Assembly (NCBI GenBank): GCA_035501935.1
Contig: DATJVC010000013.1
Span: 1-64,000 of the forward strand
DNA length: 64,000 nt
Reading direction: 5' to 3'
From: Gammaproteobacteria bacterium
Lineage (GTDB): Bacteria > Pseudomonadota > Gammaproteobacteria > JAJPIJ01
Both the position numbers and the translations under genes were made by a program. Of the stretch, positions 1 to 9,900 are shown in pieces (within the stretch, counting starts at the first letter, position 1; each line of letters opens with the position of its first letter). The notes under the pieces are model-generated. The model was not told where the DNA came from. It searched no databases and saw nothing but the letters and a program-made list of their open reading frames with translations.

Positions 1-1
1 A

Positions 2-1336
2 GAGCTGGTTGGGACCATCAACAGCATGTCCGGCAAGATCCGGGATGTCATTGCTACCGAAGTGTCCCGGGCGGAGGCGTTTCGCCGTGAAGCTTTCCAC
101 GATCCGCTCTCCGGGTTGGACAACCGCCTCAGTTTCGAGCAGAGGTTCAATGAATGGCTGCAGGCCAAGAGCGAAATCTACTCGGGCGCGCTGTTTTTGG
201 TGGAACTGAACAACTTCAAGGCCTTCAACCAGAAACATGGGTTTCGCCGCGGCGATGAACTGATTGTTCATGCCGCTCGCGCCCTTGCCGAAGTGTGGAA
301 CGGGCGCCAGGCAATCCGCGCGCGGTTGGGAGGAGCCACCTTTGCGCTGGCGGTTGAAAACGTCGATTTCGAGGAGGCGCAACGCCTGGCAGCGGCCGTG
401 TGCGCCCATTTCGAACTGACATTGTCGGAACAAGGTTATTCACCGGAGGTGGGCTTTGCCTGCGGCGGATGTCATTTTGGAAACATCAAACCAACCCAGT
501 CGGCATTGTTTTCCGGCGCCGACATGGGGTTGATCAAGGCGCAGAATCAGGGCCTGAATACCTGGGCGATGGTGCGCATCGGGGACGACGTACGCGATGA
601 AAAAGGCTCACAGTATTGGAAGACTGCGATTTCGCGCGCGCTGGAAGATAATCGTCTTGCGCTATACACCCAACCGGTATTGCCGATCGGCGGCGGTGCG
701 CCATTGCAGCATGAGATCGTGGGCCGTCTGATCGACGAACGCGGCGAGCCGATCGCGGCCGGCGATTTCCTGCCCATGGCCGTGCGTCACAATCTTGTGG
801 AATTGCTCGACAGGAAGGTCATCGAAAAGCTGGTGCGTTACCTGGTGGACAAGCCGGCGCCGGCGGCGCAGTACGCACTCAACATCTCTGCACGATCCAT
901 CCGGAATGTCGCGTTTGTAAAGTGGCTCTCCGAGCTCTTGCGGTCCCATCACGTCGTCGCCCGCCGGTTGGTGTTTGAAACCACGGAAATCGGCGTTGTG
1001 CAGGATATCGAGACGGCAAAAAGGTTCGCGCAAACGATTCGCGGCGCCGGCGCCCAGTTTGCCGTGGACAATTTTGGCCTGCATCGCGAAGCGTTCCGTT
1101 ACCTGCAGGCACTGTTCCCCAATTACATCAAACCGAGCCGCGGCTTCTTCGAGCATCTGCAGCAGCACCGGGAAAATCAGTTTTTCATTGCCTCGGTGGT
1201 AAAGATTGCACAGCCGCTGGAGATTCAGGTGATCGCACAGGCGATTGAGGACACGAGTGTGCTTTCGATCCTGCGAACACTCGGCGTCCATGGTTATCAG
1301 GGCTATGCGACGGGCAAGCCGGAACGGTTGGTTTAG
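2..1336 (+). CDS. LapD-like degenerate GGDEF/EAL protein, 5' end outside window
   Basis: The reading frame is open to the window edge, so the N-terminal sensor, membrane and most HAMP parts are missing. Counting from the Met at 26, the GGDEF domain (about 20-180) has GGATF at 102-106 in place of GGDEF. The EAL domain (about 205-436) reads HEIVGR at 229-234. Its DDFG motif has become DNFG (348-351), KID has become KPS (369-371), and the catalytic Glu of the VIAEGVE motif is Gln (404). Both domains therefore look enzymatically dead, as in LapD, the inner-membrane c-di-GMP receptor that sequesters the periplasmic protease LapG and so controls release of type I-secreted adhesins. Its position before a type I export locus fits that role, but no LapA-type adhesin or LapG is in the window. 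A different degenerate c-di-GMP receptor is possible. Confidence 0.75.
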   Translation, partial: ELVGTINSMSGKIRDVIATEVSRAEAFRREAFHDPLSGLDNRLSFEQRFNEWLQAKSEIYSGALFLVELNNFKAFNQKHGFRRGDELIVHAARALAEVWNGRQAIRARLGGATFALAVENVDFEEAQRLAAAVCAHFELTLSEQGYSPEVGFACGGCHFGNIKPTQSALFSGADMGLIKAQNQGLNTWAMVRIGDDVRDEKGSQYWKTAISRALEDNRLALYTQPVLPIGGGAPLQHEIVGRLIDERGEPIAAGDFLPMAVRHNLVELLDRKVIEKLVRYLVDKPAPAAQYALNISARSIRNVAFVKWLSELLRSHHVVARRLVFETTEIGVVQDIETAKRFAQTIRGAGAQFAVDNFGLHREAFRYLQALFPNYIKPSRGFFEHLQQHRENQFFIASVVKIAQPLEIQVIAQAIEDTSVLSILRTLGVHGYQGYATGKPERLV

Positions 1337-1416
1337 ACAGGTGCACTGCGGATCATGTTAAAATTAATAAAATCATAATATTAGCGAATCAAGTTAATAA
1401 ATAATATAATGAGGCC
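1337..1416 (+). promoter_or_regulatory. AT-rich leader upstream of the TpsB gene
   Basis: This 80-base gap is strikingly AT-rich between GC-rich genes and holds several -10-like hexamers, including TATAAT at 1405-1410. That one is too close to the ATG at 1417 for a normal leader. No convincing -35 and no sigma-54 motif were found. It probably contains a promoter, but the exact site cannot be placed. Confidence 0.3.
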
Positions 1417-3138
1417 ATGCAGCCATCAATCAAGCGCACACCGAAGTGGCGCGCGGCGCTAATCGTGGCGTTTATTACCGGGCCGGCCTTCGCGCAGACC
1501 CCGCGGGATGCCGGTCGCATACTTCAGGAAACCAGCCGGCCAGACATTGAGCGCGCCCCCCAAGGCGCCCCCACCATCAATGTGCAGGAGCCAACGCGAC
1601 CCGCACTAACTGCGCCTGCGGAAATCCGCTTCAAGGTGTCGCATTTTCGCCTAAGCGGCAACACCGCCTTCCCAATCAGCGAGTTGTTGCCGCTCCTCGC
1701 CGAATTCGAAGGGCGGGAACTGTCGCTCAATGACTTGCAGCAGGCTGCCGCCCGTATCACCGAGTACTATCACAAGCATGGTTATTTGGTAGCGCGGGCA
1801 TATATCCCCGCCCAGGACATCAAGGATGAAACTGTTGAAATCGCCGTGCTCGAAGGGCGCGTAGGTTCCCTGTCAATGCATTCACAAGGCGGGCAGCGGG
1901 TGCCTGATGAACGGCTGCTCAAAGTTGTGCGGGCGGCTGTGCCCGAGGGCGCGGTAATCAACGGGAAACCCGTGGAGCGTTCATTGCTTCTGATTGACGA
2001 TCTGGCTGGCATATCGGCAGCGCACGCCGTTTTGAAACCTGGCGAAGCCACCGGCACGTCCGACATCGCCGTCGATGCGATGCAGGGACCGTTTATCTCG
2101 GGCGATGTTGATTTTGACAATTACGGCAACAGGTTCACCGGCGAGAAACGACTGAGCGGGACGATGAATCTGAACAGTCCGCTGCACCGGGGCGACCTTG
2201 CCAGCGTACGCGTGTTACATGCCTCCGATACCGATTATGGACACGCCAGTTACCAAATACCGATTGGCGCATCGGGGTTGCTGGCGGGCATAGGATATTC
2301 CATTCTGCGATATCACTTGTGCTGCGAATTCAAACCGCTGGAAGCAAGGGGCGTCGCGCAGGATGTCAGCGCCTTCGCGCGATATCCCATCGTACGCACG
2401 CTGAATTTCAATCTCTACGATGGTTTGTCGCTCGACCGAAAACATTTTTTTAACACCACACTGCCTGGAACAACGAGCGATTACCACATCACGGTGGGCG
2501 TGGCCACTCTTTTGGGTGACTGGCACGATGCTTTTGGCGGCGGTGGTATCAATGGTTTCAGTGTAGCGGCGGCGGCCGGCGATCTTGATCTCAGCGACTC
2601 GCCCAACCGCGCCGCGGACGCCGCCGGACCGCGCGCCGAGGGCGTTTATGGCAGATTCAATTTCCAATTCTCGCGGGTACAAGCCATTCGGGGGCCATTG
2701 AGCGCGTTTTTTTCGCTGACCGGCCAATTCGCCACCAAAAATCTGGATTCCTCAGAGCAGTTTACTCTGGGTGGCCCCAACGGCGTGCGCGCCTATCCGC
2801 AGGGCGAGGCCCCCGGCGACGAGGGTTTGCTGGCGAATATTGAATTGCGCTGGGACCTGCCGCACGACGCGCAGCTGGCGGCCTTCCTTGACCACGGTGA
2901 GATAGAGTTGCGCAAAAACGAGTCCGCCACACTGGCGGGCACAAATGGTCCGTCCAACCGCTATTCCCTGACGGGCGTGGGCGTCGGACTGAACTGGCAG
3001 TTGCCAGACAACTTCGTCGTGCGCTCGAGCCTCGCCACGCGGCTCGGCACCAACCCGGGCCGCGATGCGAAGGGTAACGATAACGACGGCCAGCGCGACG
3101 ATGTTCGTTTCTGGCTGCAGGCAGCGAAGTACTTCTAA
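1417..3138 (+). CDS. TpsB/ShlB-family two-partner-secretion outer-membrane transporter
   Basis: The 573-residue protein has a signal peptide (1-26, cleavage after AFA) and a proline-rich linker. Two POTRA-like modules follow (about 70-145 and 150-215); the first contains the typical FRLSGNTAF start. A 16-strand-type beta barrel occupies about 220-573 and ends in KYF, an aromatic C-terminus suited to BAM recognition. This matches ShlB/FhaC/HecB proteins, which thread large TpsA exoproteins across the outer membrane. No TpsA partner with a TPS domain is present in the window, so this is an orphan transporter beside a type I export locus. It may serve a distant substrate or act as an accessory outer-membrane pore for this locus; the second idea is speculative. 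Confidence 0.85.
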   Translation: MQPSIKRTPKWRAALIVAFITGPAFAQTPRDAGRILQETSRPDIERAPQGAPTINVQEPTRPALTAPAEIRFKVSHFRLSGNTAFPISELLPLLAEFEGRELSLNDLQQAAARITEYYHKHGYLVARAYIPAQDIKDETVEIAVLEGRVGSLSMHSQGGQRVPDERLLKVVRAAVPEGAVINGKPVERSLLLIDDLAGISAAHAVLKPGEATGTSDIAVDAMQGPFISGDVDFDNYGNRFTGEKRLSGTMNLNSPLHRGDLASVRVLHASDTDYGHASYQIPIGASGLLAGIGYSILRYHLCCEFKPLEARGVAQDVSAFARYPIVRTLNFNLYDGLSLDRKHFFNTTLPGTTSDYHITVGVATLLGDWHDAFGGGGINGFSVAAAAGDLDLSDSPNRAADAAGPRAEGVYGRFNFQFSRVQAIRGPLSAFFSLTGQFATKNLDSSEQFTLGGPNGVRAYPQGEAPGDEGLLANIELRWDLPHDAQLAAFLDHGEIELRKNESATLAGTNGPSNRYSLTGVGVGLNWQLPDNFVVRSSLATRLGTNPGRDAKGNDNDGQRDDVRFWLQAAKYF

Positions 3139-3160
3139 ACCGAGTTGATTTTCCCCCTCT

Positions 3161-3209
3161 TGGGTTTAAGAACCCAGAACATGGGTATTCAGCGGCTGCA
3201 TCCCCATGT
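3161..3209. repeat. Two adjacent inverted repeats before the sigma-54 activator gene
   Basis: TGGGTT-TAAG-AACCCA (3161-3176) forms a perfect 6-bp stem. ACATGGG (3179-3185) pairs with CCCATGT (3203-3209) across a 17-base loop. No T-run follows either, so a rho-independent terminator is not well supported. An operator or mRNA structure before the activator gene is possible. Confidence 0.35.
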
Positions 3210-3289
3210 CGTGGGATACTCATATCCACCAGCGGCGGAGTTCGTGTATTCTCGACTCATCGCCGCGCAGGCCGTGGTATCAAAACGCC

Positions 3290-4588
3290 ATGATTGAGCT
3301 GAATGACGACTACCGGGTCAAGCCGCCCGAACCCCGCCCCCTGCTGAGGCCGGTCACTCTGCCGGGCGTGGAGGCGGGCGACGTGCTGATGGAGCATATC
3401 GCACGAATAGAATCTTTGAAAATCAAATTGTTACGTCTGCCTGGCCTGACCGATTTGGATCGCAATGACCTCTTCAACGATTTGGATATTTTGCGTGGAG
3501 CCCTGTTGCAAAGTCGCAGGGGCATACAGGTCAATCCGGACGCCCCCCCGGGGGTTGAGCCCTCTCCGCGTCGCCGTGCTGCCACGGCGGAACTCAAGAT
3601 GGAGGGCATCATCGGGCAGAGCCCGCGCATCCAGAAATTGCTGCGCATCATTTCCAGAATCGCCCCCACTGATCTCACGGTGTTGATGGAAGGAGAAACA
3701 GGGGCGGGCAAGGAATTGTTCGCCAGGCTCATACACAACAACAGCGGGCGCACGCATTTTGTCGCGGTGAACTGCGGCGCGTTTCCGAGCGGGCTCATCG
3801 AGTCGGAATTGTTCGGCCATGTCAAGGGGGCGTTCACCGGCGCCACCCACGATCGCAAAGGCAAATTCGAAGAGGCAAATGGCGGTACGATTTTCCTCGA
3901 CGAGATTGGCGAACTGGAGATGCCGGCGCAGGTCAAGCTGTTGCGCGTGCTGCAGGAGGGGGAATTGCAACGCGTCGGTTCGGATGCGGCGGTCAAGACC
4001 AACGTGCGCGTGATTGCCGCCACCAATCGCGATTTGGCGAAGATGGTGGAAGAGGGCACGTTCCGCGAGGATTTATATTACCGCATCAACCTCTGCCCCC
4101 TGTTTATCCCGCCATTGCGGGAGCGGCGCGACGAGATCCGCATTTTGTTTGAATATTTTTTTCAGGCCGAGGCCGCCAGCCGCGGCATTCGCGAACCGGT
4201 GCTGGATCGCGGATTGCAGTCATTTCTTTATGAACGTTACGATTTCCCCGGCAATATTCGCGAACTGAAAAACTTGGCGCAGTTCCTGGCGAATGTGTCG
4301 ACGAATGCGCCGCTCGGGGTGGAGGATTTGCCGGAACGCTACCAGGAGGCATTAACAACCCGGGGCGGGCATGGGGAAGATGATTCGCCGCTGGTGCACG
4401 CCAAGGATCGGGCCGAACGACAGACGTTGACGGCAGTGCTCACACGCCTGGGCGGACGGGTGCAGGCGGTATGCACCGAATTGGATATTTCCCGAGCCCG
4501 GCTGTATCAACTGTTGAAGAAACACGACCTGAAACCCGCGGATTTTCGCGCCCGGGGCCGGCGAGTGGCGAATCAGCGCAAGGAATAA
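3290..4588 (+). CDS. Sigma-54-dependent transcriptional activator without receiver domain
   Basis: The 432-residue protein (ATG at 3290; an upstream start at 3206 is open but its extension looks non-native) has a central AAA+ domain at about 105-345. This contains Walker A GETGAGKE (135-142), the sigma-54-contacting GAFTGA loop (180-185), Walker B TIFLDEIGE (200-208) and the R-finger region. The C-terminal Fis-type helix-turn-helix is at about 370-415. The 100-residue N-terminus has no phospho-receiver, GAF or PAS signature; it is short, helical and unrecognised. Such proteins drive open-complex formation by sigma-54 RNA polymerase. A -24/-12 promoter stands before the glycine-rich peptide genes at 20591, so this is probably the local regulator. 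What controls it is not visible; the first cistron after it is only 16-73 bases away. Confidence 0.93.
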   Translation: MIELNDDYRVKPPEPRPLLRPVTLPGVEAGDVLMEHIARIESLKIKLLRLPGLTDLDRNDLFNDLDILRGALLQSRRGIQVNPDAPPGVEPSPRRRAATAELKMEGIIGQSPRIQKLLRIISRIAPTDLTVLMEGETGAGKELFARLIHNNSGRTHFVAVNCGAFPSGLIESELFGHVKGAFTGATHDRKGKFEEANGGTIFLDEIGELEMPAQVKLLRVLQEGELQRVGSDAAVKTNVRVIAATNRDLAKMVEEGTFREDLYYRINLCPLFIPPLRERRDEIRILFEYFFQAEAASRGIREPVLDRGLQSFLYERYDFPGNIRELKNLAQFLANVSTNAPLGVEDLPERYQEALTTRGGHGEDDSPLVHAKDRAERQTLTAVLTRLGGRVQAVCTELDISRARLYQLLKKHDLKPADFRARGRRVANQRKE

Positions 4589-4603
4589 AGCATTCACAGG
4601 GGG

Positions 4604-5494
4604 ATGGGGATGGTCACGGGGGGGGGGCAGACGTTGAATCAGCAGGGCGGCGTTCATGACATGACGCTGCTTGATTTCCTGAGGTTGGAGCGCGGCTCCA
4701 AGTCCAGAACCCGAAAAGCAGCAGCGCCGCCGCGCCCCGACGCCCTTCCGCAGGTGCATGCGTTGACCACGGTCAGGGGCAAACCGATCACGGTGGATGA
4801 CGTCCTGCTCTACCTCAAGGCCACCGGTGTCTTCCGCAACGCCATTTATCAAATCATCTCGATCGAAGTCATCACCCTGAAGGCTCGTGAATTGAAGTTG
4901 TCGGTCACCGAGGAGGAACTGCACGCCTACAGCAAGGCCCGGCGGGAAAGCCTGGGGCTGGTCGAGGCCACGGCGATGAACGACTATTGCAAGTGGCTGG
5001 GGATCACTTTCGACCACTGGCAGAAGCAAATCGAGATCGAATTGCTGCATCTGCGTCTGAAAAAGGCGCTGTTTCCCGAAGCCCGCATACGCGAGCAGTA
5101 CGAGGCGCACCGACAGGAATTGAAGACACTATCGGTATCTCGCATTGTCACGCGGGATCATGCCTCATTGCGGGAGATGGCGGCATTGTTGCAGGCCGGA
5201 CAGCGGGATTTTTCCACGCTGGCGAGAGAGCACTCCTTGGAGCAGAATACAAGGGTGGCGGGGGGCTACCTCGGCCGCATCCGCTGGGGTATGCTGCCCG
5301 CCGATGTGGAAAAAGTCCTGTTCGCCGCGGCACCAGCCGCACTGGTGGGTCCGTTGTCCCAGGATGGATACTCGGTCCTCTACCGCGTTGACGACGTGCA
5401 AGAGGCGGATTACACCGAAAAACTGAAAGAACAAATCAGCGAACGTTTGTTCGCGGAATGGCTGGAGCGCGAGGTACGTATCGCCCCGGCCTGA
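4604..5494 (+). CDS. PpiC/SurA-type parvulin foldase lacking a signal peptide
   Basis: This 296-residue protein (277 if started at 4661) has a helical SurA-N-like region (about 60-165). A parvulin-like domain follows (about 175-275), with the pattern FSTLAREHS, then GGYLGRIRWGMLP, then VGPLSQDGYSVLYRVDD, which is typical of PpiC-type prolyl isomerases. No signal peptide or lipobox is visible at any start, so it should act in the cytoplasm, unlike SurA or PrsA. PpiC-like proteins of this kind are known in peptide-maturation/export loci, where they may act as chaperones or substrate carriers rather than isomerases. It lies between the activator and the HlyD-ABC pair, which suggests it handles the exported substrate before transport. 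ATGs at 4604 and 4610 are close to a G-rich Shine-Dalgarno-like sequence; the start is uncertain because of the G10 tract. Confidence 0.75.
   Translation: MGMVTGGGQTLNQQGGVHDMTLLDFLRLERGSKSRTRKAAAPPRPDALPQVHALTTVRGKPITVDDVLLYLKATGVFRNAIYQIISIEVITLKARELKLSVTEEELHAYSKARRESLGLVEATAMNDYCKWLGITFDHWQKQIEIELLHLRLKKALFPEARIREQYEAHRQELKTLSVSRIVTRDHASLREMAALLQAGQRDFSTLAREHSLEQNTRVAGGYLGRIRWGMLPADVEKVLFAAAPAALVGPLSQDGYSVLYRVDDVQEADYTEKLKEQISERLFAEWLEREVRIAPA
4618..4627 (+). repeat. Homopolymeric G10 tract
   Basis: Ten consecutive G bases lie between the activator stop codon (4588) and the internal ATG at 4661 of the foldase gene. If translation starts at 4604 or 4610 the tract is inside the coding sequence (Gly-Gly-Gly). 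If it starts at 4661 the tract is in the leader. Such tracts slip during replication and can act as phase-variation switches. Confidence 0.9.
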
Positions 5495-5550
5495 CGGATG
5501 ACAGGCTTCCCGCTGAGGCAGGCTTAATTTAAGTGGAGGGGAGATTTCGT

Positions 5551-6945
5551 ATGGCTGTAGGTGCCAATACCAAGGTGCGGGTGGAACAATTACTATCCCA
5601 GCCCGTACGACACACCATCGCCGCTGCCCGGCTGTTGTACACGCCGCCCTCGTTCATTCTCCGCGGTCCGATTTGGCTTATCGGCATCATCACCTTTTCA
5701 GCGATCGGCTACTCCTTCTGGGGGCGCAAGGATGAACTGGTGACGGCGCCGCTGCGCCTGCAACGCGAATCGACGACGATTCAATCCGTCGGCGGCGGCA
5801 TCATCATCGACCTGCCCGCCACCGCCAACAGTTTCGTACACTTCGGTGATCTGCTGGTGTCGATCCAGGAACAGACCCGGCTGGCGGGCCAGAGTGAAAA
5901 AGAGGCCATGGAGCAGAGGCGCGGCGACCTGGAAAAGGAGCTGGCCAAGACCCAGGACGAGTATGACAACGCCATCAACAAGCTAAAATTGCAAATCCAG
6001 GACTACGATACCAATGCTTCGGTGCGCAAGAGTTCAGCGGAGGGCCGCATTAAACAGATTCAAGAACAGCTGGCCACCGCCGAGCGCACGCTGGCGCACA
6101 ATGAAGAGCTCATGGGCACCCTGAACAAGCAGTTTGAGCGAAAAAAGTCGCTGTATGACAGTCACGACATCACGGTAACCGAGTACGAGGCCGCCCAGGC
6201 GCAGGTATCCGCCCAGCAGAAGGCCATAGATGACAGCCGTTCGCAAATCGCCTCCATCAAGGTCGAACTGGCCACCGCCCAGGATGAACTCACCAAATCC
6301 GGGGAATTGAAATCCAAGGAGGAATTGCAGGGCGAACTTGACATCACCATGCAGCGCAAGGAGCGCGACGTCAAGGTTCTCCAGGAGCGCATCGCCGCGG
6401 TCGGCACCAAACTGGAAGCAGGCAAGGAACTGATCGAAGGTGTCAAGTTTGGTGAAAACAAGACCGACTATACCAGCACCTTCAACGGCCTCATCACCGA
6501 CGTCCTGGTGACCAAGGGGCAGGTCATTGGCGGGGGGCAGCCGCTGGTGACCATGGTCAAGGAATCGGCGCCTCTGGAGGCCGTTGTGCTGGTGGAGAAC
6601 AAGGATATCGGCCATCTGAAGAAAGGCCAGCGCGTGATGTTCAAGTATTCCGCCTACCCCTATCAGGATTACGGCATCCCGGAGGGGCGCATCACCGAAA
6701 TCGCCACCAAGCCCTCCGAACAGTTGGGCAATAAATACCCCGTCCGGGTGGCGTTGATGTCGGAGGAGATCAGCAAGAATGGCGAGCGTCCCAAGAAACT
6801 GGAGATCGGCCTGGAGGGATCGGCCGAGATCAAGGTCGGCGAGAAGCGCCTGATCGAACTGGTTTTCCGCCCACTGTCGAAATACTTCAAGTCCGATCAG
6901 GAAGAGGAGAAAGCGGCGTCGTCGCCGCCCGTGGCAAAGGGTTAG
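5551..6945 (+). CDS. HlyD-like periplasmic adaptor (membrane fusion protein)
   Basis: I place the start at ATG 5551 because GGAGGGG lies 9-15 bases upstream, rather than at GTG 5533, which overlaps it. The 464-residue protein has a cytoplasmic N-terminus (about 38 residues) and one membrane helix (about 39-57). A biotinyl-lipoyl-like half-motif is at about 70-105, followed by a long coiled coil (about 110-305) and the second lipoyl half and beta-barrel domain (about 310-440). This is the architecture of type I secretion adaptors that join an inner-membrane ABC exporter to a TolC-type channel. It overall resembles secretion proteins of peptide/bacteriocin export systems. The exporter gene follows after 50 bases. 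Confidence 0.9.
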   Translation: MAVGANTKVRVEQLLSQPVRHTIAAARLLYTPPSFILRGPIWLIGIITFSAIGYSFWGRKDELVTAPLRLQRESTTIQSVGGGIIIDLPATANSFVHFGDLLVSIQEQTRLAGQSEKEAMEQRRGDLEKELAKTQDEYDNAINKLKLQIQDYDTNASVRKSSAEGRIKQIQEQLATAERTLAHNEELMGTLNKQFERKKSLYDSHDITVTEYEAAQAQVSAQQKAIDDSRSQIASIKVELATAQDELTKSGELKSKEELQGELDITMQRKERDVKVLQERIAAVGTKLEAGKELIEGVKFGENKTDYTSTFNGLITDVLVTKGQVIGGGQPLVTMVKESAPLEAVVLVENKDIGHLKKGQRVMFKYSAYPYQDYGIPEGRITEIATKPSEQLGNKYPVRVALMSEEISKNGERPKKLEIGLEGSAEIKVGEKRLIELVFRPLSKYFKSDQEEEKAASSPPVAKG

Positions 6946-6995
6946 TTCGAAGCGGCGGAAATTTTCCAAGGCACGAGGCGCATCGGGAGCAGGTC

Positions 6996-9900
6996 ATGAG
7001 CAGAGAAGAAGCAGTCCGGTTCGTATTGAACAGCCACCTGATGTTCAGTGGTTTGAGCAATGACGACAAACAGTTGCTGGTGCCGTTGTTCGAGGTGAAG
7101 AATTACCGCGCCGGGGAGGTGATCGCAGAGCAGGGCCAGAACATGGCCGGGATGTATGTGGTGTACTCCGGCAAGCTCCGGTTGAAAGAGACCAAGGCCG
7201 GCAGACGCACCAGCCTGGGCGAGTTCGGGACTGACAGCACCTTTGGCGAATTTTCCCTGATCCAGGCCAAGCCGTGGGATTACCAGATCGCCGCCTCCGA
7301 GGATTGCAGCCTGCTGCTGCTGCCCGCCGACAAGGTGAGGCCGTTGCTGGCCAATCGCCCGACCATGTCGGCCACCTTCAAAACACAGGTGGGCCTGGTG
7401 GAGCTTGGGCAGCGTCTGCGCGGCATGCTGGGGGCGGCCAAATACACCCCGGAGCAATTCACCGCCATCTTGAGCCGCATCGGCATCAAGAAAGGCAAAA
7501 AAAGCAAGTATCTGTTCAAGCAGGACATGGAAGATCGCCGGTTGTATTACATCGAGACCGGTTCCGTGGACCTTGAGCGCACGCTCCTTTCCGGCGAGAA
7601 GGTGATTCTGGATCGTGTCGGCGCGCGCGAGCTTATCGGCGAGGGGGGCGCCCTGCCTGATCTGGGCACCAACGGCATCCAGCCGCACTCGGCGCTGTGC
7701 GCTGCTGACACCACCGTGCTGGTGATTAATGAGGCCGAGGTGCAGAAGATTCTGGCCATCAACCCGGCGCTGCACGAGAAACTGCGCGTGCGTTTCAACT
7801 CCATGCGCATCCGCGAGAAAGAGGAGAAGGACATCAAGAACCGCGCGGAAGGTGCGGATCAGCGCATCAAGCTCGCCGATTCGGTGACCGAGGAGGAATT
7901 CCTCGCCAAGCATGCCAAGGGACTGGACAGTTTTCCGAACGTGCGCCAATTCAGCGAGCAGGACAATGCCGCCGCCTGTCTGACCATGGTCGTGCAGCAT
8001 TACGGCAAGTCGTTCACGCTGGGTCAGGTGCGCGAGATCGCCAATCTGTCCATCGCCAATCCGACACCGAATGCCATCATCACCGCCTCCGAGATCCTCG
8101 GAATTTCGGCACGCGCCTACGCCGTCACCTTTGAACAACTGGAGCGCATGAAGCTGCCTGTGATTGTCGGCTGGGAGGGATACCGTTATTCGGTGATCTA
8201 CAAGATTACCGACAAGGAAGTGTCCTTCTCTGATTCCTTGTACGGTCAGGGCAGGGTGCCAAAACAGCAATTCATCACCAGCTGGACTCGGGCGCAGGTG
8301 GCCGGCGTTGAGCGCGAGGACCCCACCCGCGGCGTGGTCATCGGTCTGGATCCCACGGTGGAATTCACCCGGCTGGAGCCGCCGAAGAAACCCATACAGC
8401 ATTTTCTCGACTATATCATCCCGCACTGGAAATATTTCGCCGAGGGGCTGCTTGCGGCGCTGACCATCAATTTTCTGGGCCTGGCCACGCCGCTTTTCGT
8501 GCAAAGCATCGTTGATACCGTGGTGGTGCACAAGGATGCAGATCTGCTCAAGATCATGCTGGTGGGCATGGCGCTGGTGACCTTTTTTACCGTGTTGTCC
8601 AAATCAGCACAGGCACTGTTGCTGGCCTATACCACGGCCCGGATCGATCTCAAGCTCGTGGCCGAATTCTACCGGCACGTGCTGAGCCTGCCGATGAATT
8701 TTTTCCTGAGCCGCAACAAGGGCGAGATCCTGGCTCGGTTCGGCGAGAATCAGAAGATCCGCCACATCATTGCCGGCTCGACCATCTCCACCATCATGAG
8801 CATGATTATGGTGGTGATCTATCTGTTCATGATGATTTCCTACAATGGCACGCTGACCACCATCGCCATGTGTTCCATCCCCCTGTACTTCCTGCTGCTG
8901 TGGTTTTTCGTGCCGCGCATCAAGGCACTGGCGCAGAAAACCTTCGTCACCAACTCCCAGTCGCAAAGCTATCTCATCGAGTCGTTGAACGGCATCGAGG
9001 CCGTCAAGGCGACTTCGAACGAGTACTTCGCCCGTTCCCGCTGGGAAAATCAGATGACCGAGACCATCAACCTGCAGTTCCAGAGCCAGCGGCTGGAACT
9101 GGTTTCCAGGGGGCTGTATGAAACGGTGCAGTCGGGCACCACCATCGCCATCTTGTTTTTTGGCGCCAGTTCGGTCATGGCAGGGCAGATGACCATCGGC
9201 GAACTGATGGGGTTCCAGATGCTGATGGGTTCGGTGATGGGTCCCATCATGAGCATGCTTGATTTGGTCAATCAATTCCAGGAGGTGCGCATCGCCATCG
9301 ATCGCGTTGGCGACGTGCTTTCCGTCAAGCCGGAACAGAACATGCTGCAGCCGGACAGCATGCCTGCCACACTGACGCACACCCGTGGCGAGGTTACCTT
9401 CGAGGACGTCAATTTCAGCTATGTCGCCAATGGCAAGGAAAACGCCATCATGCGTAATTTCAATCTTGAGATAGAACCAGGCATGCGCGTGGCCTTCGTC
9501 GGGCCGTCAGGCTGCGGTAAGAGCACCATTGCCAAGATGATCCTGGGTTTCAACATCCCGCAGAGCGGCTTCTGCAAGATCGACGGCCGGGACATCCGCA
9601 CCCTCGAACTGTCCTCGCTGCGCTCCAACATCGGCGTGGTGCTGCAGGACAGCTTTCTGTTCGGCGGTACGGTGGCGCAGAACATTGCTTTGGGCGATCC
9701 GGAACCGGATATGCAGGCGGTCAAGGAGGCCGCCCGGCTGGCGGGCGCCGATGAATTCATCATCCGCTACCCTCTGGGATACAACACACTCGTGGGCGAG
9801 AAGGGCATCGGGGTGTCCGGTGGCCAGCGTCAGCGCATTTGCATCGCCCGCGCGCTGTACCGTCAGCCCAAGATCCTCATTTTTGACGAGGCCACCAGCG

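Noticed and set aside
3161-3209. Terminator after the TpsB gene
   Set aside because: Stems are short and no T-run follows, so it is listed only as inverted repeats.
7932-8315. Active C39 leader peptidase in the exporter
   Set aside because: The expected catalytic Cys is Asn324 and the His is Tyr398, so cleavage by this domain is improbable.
6942-8531. Long open frame on the minus strand inside the exporter gene
   Set aside because: It is antisense to a strongly conserved ABC exporter, has no family features and arises from GC-rich codon bias; the same holds for frames at 14753-16123 and 56247-57485.
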